A stretch of DNA of 64,000 bases, from assembly GCF_026898115.1 (NCBI RefSeq), contig NZ_CP114036.1, positions 8,116,001-8,180,000 on the forward strand, given 5' to 3'. Below the pieces are notes generated by a model, which was given only the letters and a program-made list of their open reading frames with translations, did not search any database and was not told the DNA's origin. A program made the translations under genes and the position numbers. Position 1 is the stretch's first letter. The number at the start of each line of letters is the position of its first letter. Source of the stretch: Streptomyces sp. S465. GTDB lineage: Bacteria > Actinomycetota > Actinomycetes > Streptomycetales > Streptomycetaceae. Positions 8,646 through 16,952 of the stretch are shown in pieces.

Positions 8646-9844
8646 GCGGCCGGCCCCCGGCCCGCCCAGGTCCAGGCGTAGCCCGGGTCCTCCGCGGCGA
8701 GCGCGCCCTCGCCGAGTTCCAGCGGGCGGAAGGTGTCGACCATCACGGCCAGTTCGTCGAAGAACTCGGCTCCGATGGAGCGCTCGTAGGCGCCGGGCTG
8801 CGGCCCGTGGGCGTGCCCGCCCGGGTGCAGCGACACCGAGCCCGGCCCGATGCCGGAGCCCTTGCGGGCCTCGTAGTCGCCGCCGCAGTAGAACATCACC
8901 TCGTCCGAGTCCACGTTGGAGTGGTAGTACGGCACCGGGATGGCCAGCGGGTGGTAGTCCACCTTGCGGGGGACGAAGTTGCAGATCACGAAGTTGTCGC
9001 CGTCGAAGACCTGGTGCGCGGGCGGCGGCTGGTGCACCCGCCCGGTCAGCGGTTCGAAGTCGTGCACGCTGAAGGTGTACGGGTACAGGCAGCCGTCCCA
9101 GCCGACCACGTCGAACGGGTGGGTGGCCTGGGTGAACACGGTGCCCAGCACCTCCCCGCGCGGGCCGCGGTGCTTGACGTACACGTCCACGTCGGTGCCG
9201 GTCGCCAGCAGTGGCCCGGCCGGGCCGTGCAGGTCCCGCTCGCAGTACGGGGCGTGCTCCAGCAGCTGTCCGTTGCGGGAGAGGTAGCGGCGGGCGGGGG
9301 AGATGTGCGAGTTCGCCTCCACGCAGTACAGCCGCAGCGGCTGGTCGCCCTGCGGGAGCCACCGGTGGGTGGTGGCCCGGGGCAGCAGCACATAGTCCCC
9401 GGGGCGGGCGGTCAGCGTGCCGAACACGGTCTCCACGGTGGCCGAACCGGCCTCCACGTAGACGCACTCGTCGCCGATGCCGTCCCGGTAGAACGGCGAG
9501 GCGGTGCCGGCGACGACGTAGGAGATGCGCACGTCGGCGTTGCCGAGCAGCAGCCGCCGTCCGGTCACCGCGTCGGTGTCACGCCAGTCGTCACCGGACC
9601 ACAGGGCGTGGAGCTTGAAGTGGCGCGGCTTGAGCGGGTGGTTGGCGGTGGTGTTCTGGCCGGTCAGGTCCCAGGGACGGGAGTCGGTGATGGCCGAGGG
9701 GATCTCACGGTGGTAGAGCAGCGAGGAGTCGGAGGAGAACCCCTCCTCGCCCATGAGTTCCTCGAAGCGCAGACGGCCGTCGGCGTCCCGGTGCTGGGTG
9801 TGCCGCTTGGGCGGGATGTCACCGACACTGCGGTAGTAGGGCAT
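8642..9844 (-). CDS. Homogentisate 1,2-dioxygenase-like ring-cleaving enzyme (divergent)
   Basis: 400 residues with the C-terminal cupin of homogentisate dioxygenase. The region 306-348 (YYHSNVDSDEVMF ... LHPGGHAHGPQPG) aligns with the iron site. H308 and H346 match the two His ligands; the Glu ligand appears as E315, one residue further from H308 than in canonical enzymes. The N terminus (MPYYRSVGDIPPKRHTQ) differs from the usual 430-440 residue Streptomyces HmgA, whose N-terminal GFGNEH segment is missing. It should open a 1,4-dihydroxy-aromatic ring with O2; homogentisate is the default guess. Coupled to the following gene by a GTGA overlap. Confidence 0.78.
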   Translation of the reverse strand: MPYYRSVGDIPPKRHTQHRDADGRLRFEELMGEEGFSSDSSLLYHREIPSAITDSRPWDLTGQNTTANHPLKPRHFKLHALWSGDDWRDTDAVTGRRLLLGNADVRISYVVAGTASPFYRDGIGDECVYVEAGSATVETVFGTLTARPGDYVLLPRATTHRWLPQGDQPLRLYCVEANSHISPARRYLSRNGQLLEHAPYCERDLHGPAGPLLATGTDVDVYVKHRGPRGEVLGTVFTQATHPFDVVGWDGCLYPYTFSVHDFEPLTGRVHQPPPAHQVFDGDNFVICNFVPRKVDYHPLAIPVPYYHSNVDSDEVMFYCGGDYEARKGSGIGPGSVSLHPGGHAHGPQPGAYERSIGAEFFDELAVMVDTFRPLELGEGALAAEDPGYAWTWAGRGPAA

Positions 9845-9868
9845 GGCTGTTCCTTGCGTCGGGGTGGG

Positions 9869-11215
9869 TCAGACGCCCGCGGTGGTGGGCACGGCGGAGG
9901 CGTCGGCGGGCTGCCGGTCCCGGGGCACCTTGAGGACGGCGAGCATCGCGGCGCACACCACGAGACAGGCGATGGGGAAGTACAGGCCGACGGTGACGTC
10001 GTCGGCGGTGGCGTTCTTGCCGATGATGTAGGGGCTGAAGAAACCGCCCAGCGCGGCGATGGAGTTGATGCCGGCCAGACCCACCGCGGTCTGCTCACGC
10101 GGCAGCACCCGCGCCGCCAGCGCCCAGTACGGCGCCATGTAGCCGAGTACACCGACCGCGACCAGCGACAGGCAGATCAGCGCGGGCACCGGGTCGTGGC
10201 GGAAGGCGATCGTGCCGGCCAGGCCGAGCGCGCCCAGCAGCATCAGGCCGATGACGTGGAGGCGACGCTCGCCGGTGCGGTCCGAGGTGTGTGCCACCAG
10301 CAGCATGCCGACCGCGCCCACCAGGTACGGGATGGTTCCGAGCAGACCGATGTTGGTCGCCGAGTAGCCCGGGTCGAGCTGCTGGACGATCTTCGGCAGG
10401 AAGAACGAGAAGCCGTACAGGCCGCACGCCGCGAAGAAGTTGGCGACCGCGAGGTAGAGCACCTTGCGGTTCTTCATCGCCCGCAGCTGGTCCCGGACGG
10501 TCTCCTTGTGGGCGGCTCCGGCCGTGTACTCCTTGTCGATCTGCGACTGGAGCCAGGTGCGCTCGGCGGGCGCCAGGAACCGGGCGTCGGCCGGCCGGTC
10601 GGGCAGCCAGACCAGCGTGACCAGGCCGATCAGCACCGCGGGCGCGCCCTGGAGGATGAACACCCAGCGCCAGCCGCTCAGCCCGAACCAGTGGACGTGG
10701 TCCAGGATCCAGCCACCGGTCATGGAGCCGAGGATCATCGCCACCGGCTGCGCCAGCGCCAGCAGCGCGATGGCCCGGCCGCGTTCCCTGCCCCGGTACC
10801 AGAACGTCAGGTACAGCAGCAGACCGGGGAAGAGGCCGGCCTCGGCGATGCCCAGCGCGATGCGCGCGATGTACAGGTGGGTGACGCTGGAGACGAAGCC
10901 GGTGACCGCGGTCACCACGCCCCAGCTGATGGCGATGCGGGCCAGCCACAGCCGGGCCCCGACCTTCTTCAGCATCATGTTGCTGGGGATCTCCAGGACC
11001 ACATAGGCCAGGAAGAAGATCGCGGCGACGGCGCCGAACGTGGCCGTCGTGATGCCCAGCTCCTGTTCCATGCCCAGCTGGGCGTAGCTGATGTTGGACC
11101 GGTCCATGTAGTTGAACACGTACAACAGGCCCACGATGGGGAAGATCCGGTACGAGACCTTCCTGGTGACTCTGCTGCCCAGGGCGGTGTCCTCGGCGTT
11201 GAGGTGCGCTCCCAT
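9869..11215 (-). CDS. MFS transporter, anion:cation symporter (ACS) family
   Basis: 448 residues, 12 membrane segments. The first helix region FPIVGLLYVFNYMDRSNISYA and the loop between helices 2 and 3 are typical of the ACS family (phthalate, 3-hydroxyphenylpropionate, nicotinate and hexuronate carriers). It lies 24 nt upstream of the dioxygenase gene and 30 nt after the FAD-dehydrogenase gene, inside the operon. It probably imports the aromatic or alicyclic acid that the operon degrades. Start ATG 11215 has GAGG about 8 nt upstream (revcomp of the CCTGAGGG region). Confidence 0.88.
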   Translation of the reverse strand: MGAHLNAEDTALGSRVTRKVSYRIFPIVGLLYVFNYMDRSNISYAQLGMEQELGITTATFGAVAAIFFLAYVVLEIPSNMMLKKVGARLWLARIAISWGVVTAVTGFVSSVTHLYIARIALGIAEAGLFPGLLLYLTFWYRGRERGRAIALLALAQPVAMILGSMTGGWILDHVHWFGLSGWRWVFILQGAPAVLIGLVTLVWLPDRPADARFLAPAERTWLQSQIDKEYTAGAAHKETVRDQLRAMKNRKVLYLAVANFFAACGLYGFSFFLPKIVQQLDPGYSATNIGLLGTIPYLVGAVGMLLVAHTSDRTGERRLHVIGLMLLGALGLAGTIAFRHDPVPALICLSLVAVGVLGYMAPYWALAARVLPREQTAVGLAGINSIAALGGFFSPYIIGKNATADDVTVGLYFPIACLVVCAAMLAVLKVPRDRQPADASAVPTTAGV

Positions 11216-11245
11216 GACGGCTCCTGAGGGAAGAGGGGGAGGGGG

Positions 11246-12667
11246 TCAGCGCCCGCGGGCCGCGCCACGGCCCGCGATGCGCCCCATGGTGAGGGCGTTG
11301 GCAACGGCGTTGCCGCCCCCGACGTACCGCATGCCGAGCACCCCGCCGCCGGCCTCCCCGGCGGCGAACAGCCCGGGGACGGGGGTGCCGGTGCGGTCCA
11401 GCACGGCGGCGTCGTGGTCGATCTCCAGACCGGTGTGCGTGCACACCAGCTCGGCGGGCAGCACCCGGACCGCGTGGAACGGCCCGGCCGCGATCGGGTC
11501 CGGTGGCTGCGGGGAGCCCTTGGCGGCGAGGGACTCCTCGCGCAGGAACTCCGGGTCCGCACCGGTCGCGGCGAGCCGATCGTTCCACCGCGCGACGGTG
11601 GCGGTCAGCGCGTCGGCCGGTACGTCCATGGCGGCGGCCAGCTCCGGCAGGGAGCCGGCGCTCAGCACCCGGCCGGCGCGGGCCTCCTCGGCCACCCGCT
11701 CGGGTGTCCAGTCCGCGTAGCCGACCGGCAGTCCCCGCCGGGCCCGCTCGTCGAACACCGCCCATACGGGCCCGTCCTGGGCCAGGATGATGCCGCTGGA
11801 GACGGCGTACGAGGCGTCCTCGTCCATGAAGCGGCGCCCGGCGCCGTTCACATACACCCGGGACTTCGGCGGGAACCCGGCCTGCCAGTGGTGGTACCGC
11901 TGGAAGGAGGCGGTCGGCAGCATCAGGCCCCAGCCGTGCCCGGTGAGCGCGCCGCCGGTCTGCTCAGCGAACGCCACATGGTCGCCGCGGCTGCCCGGCG
12001 CCGCCACCACGAACAGCGCCTCGCCCGCCGCGCGCGCCTCCGGGTAGTACCGGTCGAGCAGTTCGGGGTGCTGGGCGAAGCCGCCGCTGGCGACGACCAC
12101 CGCGCCGGCCCGCACCTCGATGCCGTCGGCCACCACGCCCACCACCCGGCCGTCCTCGGACAGCAGCCGCTCCACACGGGTGCCCAGCACCACCTCCACA
12201 CCGCGCTCGCGCCGCGCCCGGTCCAGCACCCGCACCAGGCCGTAGCCCTGGTCGCGCGGGACGTGGCCGCGCCAGACGTCCTCCACCCCGGCCCGGCACA
12301 GGCCCGGGGTGTGCGCGTCGGGCGAAACGGCGGCCGGTACGTCCAGGCCCAGGCCCAGCAGCCACTCCAGGGTGGGGCCGGCGGCGGCGCAGAACGCCCG
12401 GATCAGGCCCGGCTTGAGCCGCCACTGGTTGAGGTCCATGTAGTGCTGGAAGTGGCGCTCGGCGGTGTCCTCGACGCCCAGGCCGCGCTGCACGCTGGTG
12501 CCGGCCGCGGTGAACATGCCGGCGGAGAGCTGTGTGGAGCCGCCCAGTTCCCGTTCGGACTCGAACAGCGCCACCTGTGCGCCCTGTTCGGCCGCGCTGA
12601 CCGCGGCGGCCAGGCCGGCCCCGCCGCCACCCACCACGATCACGTCGAGCGCGTCGAAGTCGGTCAT
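11246..12667 (-). CDS. FAD-dependent dehydrogenase, fumarate reductase/3-ketosteroid dehydrogenase type
   Basis: 473 residues. The N terminus DVIVVGGGGAGLAAA is an FAD-binding Rossmann motif, and GGSTQLSAG plus the C-terminal GLFAAGEAGGGVLGMRYVGGGNA segment are typical of the flavoprotein family of succinate dehydrogenase/fumarate reductase, KstD and urocanate reductase. Members insert or remove a C=C next to a carbonyl, so this one could aromatise a cyclohexenone ring. The start ATG 12667 overlaps the SDR stop by 1 nt (TGATG). It is a central operon gene and argues that the substrate is not yet aromatic when it enters (inference). Confidence 0.85.
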   Translation of the reverse strand: MTDFDALDVIVVGGGGAGLAAAVSAAEQGAQVALFESERELGGSTQLSAGMFTAAGTSVQRGLGVEDTAERHFQHYMDLNQWRLKPGLIRAFCAAAGPTLEWLLGLGLDVPAAVSPDAHTPGLCRAGVEDVWRGHVPRDQGYGLVRVLDRARRERGVEVVLGTRVERLLSEDGRVVGVVADGIEVRAGAVVVASGGFAQHPELLDRYYPEARAAGEALFVVAAPGSRGDHVAFAEQTGGALTGHGWGLMLPTASFQRYHHWQAGFPPKSRVYVNGAGRRFMDEDASYAVSSGIILAQDGPVWAVFDERARRGLPVGYADWTPERVAEEARAGRVLSAGSLPELAAAMDVPADALTATVARWNDRLAATGADPEFLREESLAAKGSPQPPDPIAAGPFHAVRVLPAELVCTHTGLEIDHDAAVLDRTGTPVPGLFAAGEAGGGVLGMRYVGGGNAVANALTMGRIAGRGAARGR

Positions 12668-13491
12668 CACAGTGCTCCTTCGGCGTCGTCGAGGATGCGG
12701 TGGTAGAGCCCGCTTGCGACCAGACCGCCGTCGAGGGTGATCTCGCTGCCGGTCATGTAGGAGCTGCGGTCGGACAGCAGGAACAGCACCGCGTCGGTGA
12801 CCTCGCCCACCTCGCCCAGCCGCCCGGCCGGGATGCTGCGCCGGGCGGACGCGACGAACGTGTCCGACCCGGCGAGCAGGCCCGTGCCGACCAGTCCGGG
12901 GTGCAGCGAGTTGACCCGGATGCGCCAGCCGGCCAGCTCGCCGGCCGCGGACTTCGACAGCCCGGTCAGGCCCCATTTGCTCGCCGAGTACGACGGCGAG
13001 AAGTAGCCGATCTGCCCGGAGATGGAGGAGATGTTGACGATGGCCCCGCCGCCGCTGTCCCGCATCAGGGGCGCGACGGCACGGATGCCGTGGAACGGGC
13101 CGGACAGGTTGACCCGCAGCACCCGCTCCCACACCTCCTCGGTGGTGTCCATGAACCGCAGGCGGCGGGAGATACCGGCGTTGTTGACCAGCCCGTCCAG
13201 GCGGCCGTCGGCGGCCCGTACGGCGTCCACGACCGTGCGCCAGCCGGCCGGGTCGGTGACGTCCAGGGCGTGCCCGGTGGCCCGGCCGCCCGCCTCGGTG
13301 ATCTCCCGCACCACGGGGGCGCAGTCGGCGACGTCGGCCAGGTGGACATGGCTGCCGCGGCGGGCCAGCGCACGGGCGTGCTCGGCGCCCATCCCGCCCG
13401 CCGCCCCGGTGACGAGGACCACGGACGGGTAGCGCACCGTCTCCCGGTGCCCGTCCGGGCCGCCGCCGGTGGAGTGGCCCGGCTCAGACAT
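12667..13491 (-). CDS. Short-chain dehydrogenase/reductase, first of pair
   Basis: 274 residues, classical SDR. The coenzyme motif TGAAGGMG is at 28-35, NNAG at 103-106 and the catalytic Y168-x3-K172 pair follows the SS(I)S segment. Aspartate after beta-2 (HLADVADC) favours NAD(H). Start ATG 13491 was chosen because it overlaps the upstream SDR stop by 8 nt, as in other couplings of this operon; an extension to 13542 would run deep into that gene. It should oxidise a secondary alcohol on the pathway substrate to a ketone, ahead of the FAD dehydrogenase. Confidence 0.87.
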   Translation of the reverse strand: MSEPGHSTGGGPDGHRETVRYPSVVLVTGAAGGMGAEHARALARRGSHVHLADVADCAPVVREITEAGGRATGHALDVTDPAGWRTVVDAVRAADGRLDGLVNNAGISRRLRFMDTTEEVWERVLRVNLSGPFHGIRAVAPLMRDSGGGAIVNISSISGQIGYFSPSYSASKWGLTGLSKSAAGELAGWRIRVNSLHPGLVGTGLLAGSDTFVASARRSIPAGRLGEVGEVTDAVLFLLSDRSSYMTGSEITLDGGLVASGLYHRILDDAEGAL

Positions 13492-14332
13492 GGCGCGACC
13501 CGCCGTCGACGGCGATGCTGTGCCCGGTGACGTAGCGGGCACTGTCGGAGAGCAGGAACAGCAGTACGCCGAGCACTTCCTGCGGGGAGCCCAGCCGGTG
13601 CAGCGGCACGCTGTCCAGCGCGTGCGCGAGCGCGGCCGGATCCTCGCGCACCCACCGGGTCATCTCGGTGTCGATGTAGCCGGGCGCGATCGCGTTGACC
13701 CGCAGGCCCTGGTCGCCCAGCTCCACCGCCAGGGATTCGGTCAGATGGGCCACCGACGCCTTGGACGCGCAGTACGCGCCACGCCCCTTGCGCACCCGGA
13801 CCGCGGACACCGACGACATGTTGACGATCGCGCCGCCGGGCCGCATGTGCCGGGCGGCGGCCTGCGAGCCGAACAGCACGCCCTGCACATTGACCTTCAG
13901 CACCGCGTCGATCTGCTCGGGCGAGATGTCCGGCACGAAGGCGTGCGGGAAGATGCCGGCGTTGTTGACCCAGTGGTCCAGGCGGCCGAACTCGCGGTGC
14001 GCCAGCCGGGCCAGCTCCTCGTGACCGGCCGGGTCGGCCACGTCCACGGCGGCCGGCACCACCCGGCCGCGGGAGCTGCCCTCGGGCAGCGCGTCCCGCT
14101 GGGTGTTGATCGCCTCGGCGGTCGCCTTCATCGCGTCGAGGTCGATGTCGGCGGCGATCACGTTCACCCCGCGCAGCGCCAGGCCCTCGCTGAACACGGC
14201 GCCCATGCCGCGGGCGGCGCCGGTGACGACGGCGGTGGTGCCGGCCAGTTCCGGGTGGACGGCGGCGGGCCGCCGGTTGTCGACCCGGCCGGGGCCTTCG
14301 GCGGCCGCTTGCGGGGTTGTGGTGTCGCTCAT
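13484..14332 (-). CDS. Short-chain dehydrogenase/reductase, second of pair
   Basis: 282 residues with an N-terminal extension of about 30 residues before the Rossmann fold. TGAARGMG is at 37-44, NNAG at 123-126, Y187-x3-K191 is catalytic, and AADIDLD after beta-2 is consistent with NAD(H). The family is close to 3-alpha/7-alpha-hydroxysteroid and cyclohexanol-type dehydrogenases, but the substrate cannot be fixed. Start ATG 14332. The 235-bp gap to the next upstream operon gene (stop 14568) is the longest inside the cluster and shows no gene. Confidence 0.87.
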   Translation of the reverse strand: MSDTTTPQAAAEGPGRVDNRRPAAVHPELAGTTAVVTGAARGMGAVFSEGLALRGVNVIAADIDLDAMKATAEAINTQRDALPEGSSRGRVVPAAVDVADPAGHEELARLAHREFGRLDHWVNNAGIFPHAFVPDISPEQIDAVLKVNVQGVLFGSQAAARHMRPGGAIVNMSSVSAVRVRKGRGAYCASKASVAHLTESLAVELGDQGLRVNAIAPGYIDTEMTRWVREDPAALAHALDSVPLHRLGSPQEVLGVLLFLLSDSARYVTGHSIAVDGGSRHV

Positions 14333-14567
14333 CGGTTCCGTTCCTTCGTCGTCGAAGTTCCGTTGTCCAAGGCTGCCGGGGTGCCGGGGGCCCGTCGCGG
14401 TCGCAGGGGTCCGACCCGGCTGCCGGAGTTCCGTCGTGGCGCAGGGGGTCGGTCGCGGCCGTCGGGGCGCGCGGCTGCCGGACGTGGCGCGGACGCCGGG
14501 GAGGTCCGCCGCCGTACGGACGCGGTGCGGCCGTACGGGGCGGCGGGGTACGGGCGCGGGCCCGGGG

Positions 14568-15041
14568 TCATGCCCCGGCGGCGCCGGGGAGGTCGTCGCG
14601 GCGCACGGTGCGGGCGGCGATCCGCCACCCGTCGCCGTCGTGGACGACCTGGTCGGTGAGGGTGGTGAACCGCTCGGTGCGCGGTGTCCCGCCCCGGGGG
14701 GTGGCGACGATCTGCAAATAGGCCTCCACCCGCAGGGTTCCGGCCCCGTCGTCGCCGGTCACGGCGATGTTGCCGATCACATGCCGGCGCACCACGCCCT
14801 CGGCGGCGCAGTCGGCGGCGAACCGCTCGGCGAACGCGGTCAGGGCGGCGGTGCCGGTCACCGGTGCCGGGTAGCTCGGTGAGTCGAAGGTGGCCCCGGC
14901 GGTGAAGGTCGCGGCCCATTCCGCGGCCCGGCCACCGTCGATGAGATGGCTCTGGAGGGCGTAGAGCTGGTGGATGTCGGCGAGCTGAGGGTTTTCGGCC
15001 AGCCGGGCGCTGGCGGGAAACGCTGGCGCGCTGGGGTTCAT
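14568..15041 (-). CDS. SnoaL/NTF2-like small protein (possible dehydratase or isomerase)
   Basis: 157 residues. An initial helix (DIHQLYALQSHLIDGGRAAEWAATFTAGATFDSP) is followed by cone-forming strands, the pattern of the NTF2/SnoaL_4 superfamily. Members include polyketide cyclases, limonene epoxide hydrolase, scytalone dehydratase and the bile-acid dehydratase BaiE. Start ATG 15041 with AAGGG upstream; the longer reading to 15212 would overlap the IclR gene and its operator. It is the first gene of the ring-degradation operon and could remove water from, or isomerise, an alicyclic intermediate (inference). Confidence 0.8.
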   Translation of the reverse strand: MNPSAPAFPASARLAENPQLADIHQLYALQSHLIDGGRAAEWAATFTAGATFDSPSYPAPVTGTAALTAFAERFAADCAAEGVVRRHVIGNIAVTGDDGAGTLRVEAYLQIVATPRGGTPRTERFTTLTDQVVHDGDGWRIAARTVRRDDLPGAAGA

Positions 15042-15124
15042 GCGGGCGTCCCTTCGGCACGAGGTCCCGCGCCGGCGGCCGTCCCGAGCGGCCGGAGCGG
15101 GAGCTTGCTCCGCACAAAAGCTGT

Positions 15125-15150
15125 GTGCGATAATCGCACTCACTGTGCGA
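15125..15150. promoter_or_regulatory. IclR-type operator in divergent promoter
   Basis: A perfect palindrome GTGCGAT-A-ATCGCAC (15125-15139) is followed by a third half-site GTGCGA at 15145-15150 in direct orientation. It lies between the IclR gene and the eight-gene operon, the expected place for control of both. Spacing of half-sites is 8 bp and 20 bp. Confidence 0.75.
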
Positions 15151-15199
15151 ATAATGGGAGCATAGGCAGCCTGGCTGAAACCCGTCAAGGGATGGATTC

Positions 15200-15910
15200 G
15201 TGAACTCACCACCGCAGACCCCGTCAGTCCCCGAGGTCGATTCCGGCATGTCCAAGACGCTCCACCACGGGCTGCTGATCCTCAGAGTCCTCTCGGAACA
15301 CCCGCAGGGCCTGACCGTCAGTGAGCTGGCGGAGGCCATCGGGGTGCACCGCACGGTCGCCCACCGTCTGGTGCGGACCCTGGAGGCGCACCAGCTCTGC
15401 CGCCGTGACCACCAGCGCCGGATCGTCCTCGGCACCGGTCTGGTCAGCCTCGCCGAACCCGTCCAGCAGGATCTGCGCGCACTGGCCCGCCCGATCCTCG
15501 ACGAGCTGGCCGAGACCACCCGCGCCACCGCCCACCTGCTGGTCCGCGAGGGCGCCGCCGATATGCGCGCGCTCATGGTGGTGGAGCCGCGCGGGGCCCT
15601 GGTGCACGTGTCCTTCCGGCCCGGTCAGACCCACTCCATCGAGCACGGCTCGGGCGGCCTCGCCCTGCTCGCCCGCGGCCCCCACCGCGCAGGGGAGCGC
15701 CCCGAGGTCACCGAGGCCCGCGCCAAGGGGTACGCGGTCACCACGGGCGAGGTCATCCCCGCCGTGACCGGCATCTCCGCCGCCGTCCCGGCGCGTGGTG
15801 GCGAGGCGACCACCAGCATCGGCATCTCGGTGTTCGAGCACACCGCCATCGACGAACTCGGCGCCGTCGTCGTCCGCGCCGCGGCGCGCCTGGGCGAACT
15901 GCTCGACTGA
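15200..15910 (+). CDS. IclR-family transcriptional regulator
   Basis: 236 residues. An N-terminal winged helix-turn-helix (about 16-75: LLILRVLSEHPQGLTVSELAEAIGVHRTVAHRLVRTLE) is followed by the IclR effector-binding domain (about 90-235). Start GTG 15200 has AAGGGA about 8 nt upstream. It is divergent from the catabolic operon and the GTGCGAT palindrome lies between them. IclR proteins in aromatic degradation commonly respond to the substrate or an early intermediate and may activate or repress. It is slightly shorter than the usual 250-260 residues. Confidence 0.9.
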   Translation: MNSPPQTPSVPEVDSGMSKTLHHGLLILRVLSEHPQGLTVSELAEAIGVHRTVAHRLVRTLEAHQLCRRDHQRRIVLGTGLVSLAEPVQQDLRALARPILDELAETTRATAHLLVREGAADMRALMVVEPRGALVHVSFRPGQTHSIEHGSGGLALLARGPHRAGERPEVTEARAKGYAVTTGEVIPAVTGISAAVPARGGEATTSIGISVFEHTAIDELGAVVVRAAARLGELLD

Positions 15911-15934
15911 AGCGACGACGAGCCAGCCGCGGCG

Positions 15935-16246
15935 TCACGCCGTGCCGCGGGTCAGTGCGCGGGCGCACCAGCCGATGACCGCGGCGTTGAGCAGGGCACC
16001 GAAGGCGACGGTGAGGACGATCCCGGGGATGCCGTCGGACGTCGGCAGCATCAGCACGACGAGACTGCCGGGGGCGGTGGCGAGGATCGGGACGACGCCC
16101 GCCATGGACCCCTCCGCGTCGCCGAAGAGGTGCACGGCGACCGCCCACAGCAGCAGGGCGGCGCACAGCGCCAGGTAGCCGAGGGCGACGACGTGGGTGA
16201 GCGCCCGGCGCAGGCGGTGCGGGAAGGACGGTGCGGAGGCGGTCAC
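15935..16246 (-). CDS. Small membrane protein of unknown function
   Basis: 103 residues with three predicted membrane segments (about residues 16-38, 46-68 and 74-97) and a short Arg-rich tail. I do not recognise a functional family; similar small proteins of the SCO4225 type are widespread in Streptomyces. Start GTG 16246 follows GAGGAG by about 9 nt. It starts 22 nt after the stop of the response regulator gene on the same strand, so it is likely the last gene of the kinase-regulator operon. Confidence 0.65.
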   Translation of the reverse strand: MTASAPSFPHRLRRALTHVVALGYLALCAALLLWAVAVHLFGDAEGSMAGVVPILATAPGSLVVLMLPTSDGIPGIVLTVAFGALLNAAVIGWCARALTRGTA

Positions 16247-16268
16247 GGCGGTGGGCTCCTCGGGCGGG

Positions 16269-16952
16269 TCAGGTGTGGAGGTCGGGCGGGTTGGGGCGGG
16301 CGAGGCCGAGGTCGTAGGCGAGGATCGTCGCCTGGACCCGGTCGCGCAGCCCGAGCTTCCGCAGCAGCGCGTTGACATGGGACTTCACGGTGCCGACGGT
16401 GATGCCGAGTGCGTCGGCGATCTCCGCGTTGCTGAGGCCGGAGGCGATCAGGCCGAGCACATGGCGTTCCCGGCCGGTGAGGCTGTCCAGCGCCCCGTGG
16501 GCGTACCCGGTCCGGTGCGCGGGACCCGGTCCGGAGGTGTAGTGGCCGATGAGCCGGCGGGTCGCGGACGGGGCGAGGACGCTCTCGCCGGCGGCGACCA
16601 CGCGGATGCCCCGCAGGAGTTCGGCGGCGCGCACGTCCTTCAGCAGGAACCCGGAGGCGCCGGCGCGCAGCGCGTCGAAGACGTACGCGTCGAGGTCGAA
16701 GGTGGTCAGCACCAGGACGCGCGGCGCGTCCTGGTGGCCGGTGATGATGCGGGTGGCCGCGATGCCGTCCAGCTCGGGCATCCGGACGTCCATGACGACG
16801 ACGTCGGGCGCCAGTTCCGCGGCGAGGCGCACCGCGGCGGCGCCGTCACCGGCCTCGCCGACGACCGTCATGTCGTCCTCGGCGTCGATCACGGCGGCGA
16901 ACCCCGCCCGGACGATTCCCTGGTCGTCGACGACCAGCACCTTCAGGCTCAT
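16269..16952 (-). CDS. NarL/LuxR-type response regulator
   Basis: 227 residues. The receiver domain is about 3-120, with D9/D10, phospho-acceptor D55 (VVVMDVRMPE), T83 and K105. The C-terminal LuxR helix-turn-helix (about 155-215) has LTGRERHVLGLIASGLSNAEIADALGITVGTVKSHV. Start ATG 16952 overlaps the kinase stop by 4 nt. It is the partner of the double histidine kinase encoded immediately upstream. Confidence 0.92.
   Translation of the reverse strand: MSLKVLVVDDQGIVRAGFAAVIDAEDDMTVVGEAGDGAAAVRLAAELAPDVVVMDVRMPELDGIAATRIITGHQDAPRVLVLTTFDLDAYVFDALRAGASGFLLKDVRAAELLRGIRVVAAGESVLAPSATRRLIGHYTSGPGPAHRTGYAHGALDSLTGRERHVLGLIASGLSNAEIADALGITVGTVKSHVNALLRKLGLRDRVQATILAYDLGLARPNPPDLHT

Noticed and set aside
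11414..12706. Plus-strand open frame opposite the FAD dehydrogenase (430 codons)
   Set aside because: Composition is that of an antisense frame (His/Gln/Gly-rich), no ribosome site, and the opposite strand has a clear flavoprotein.
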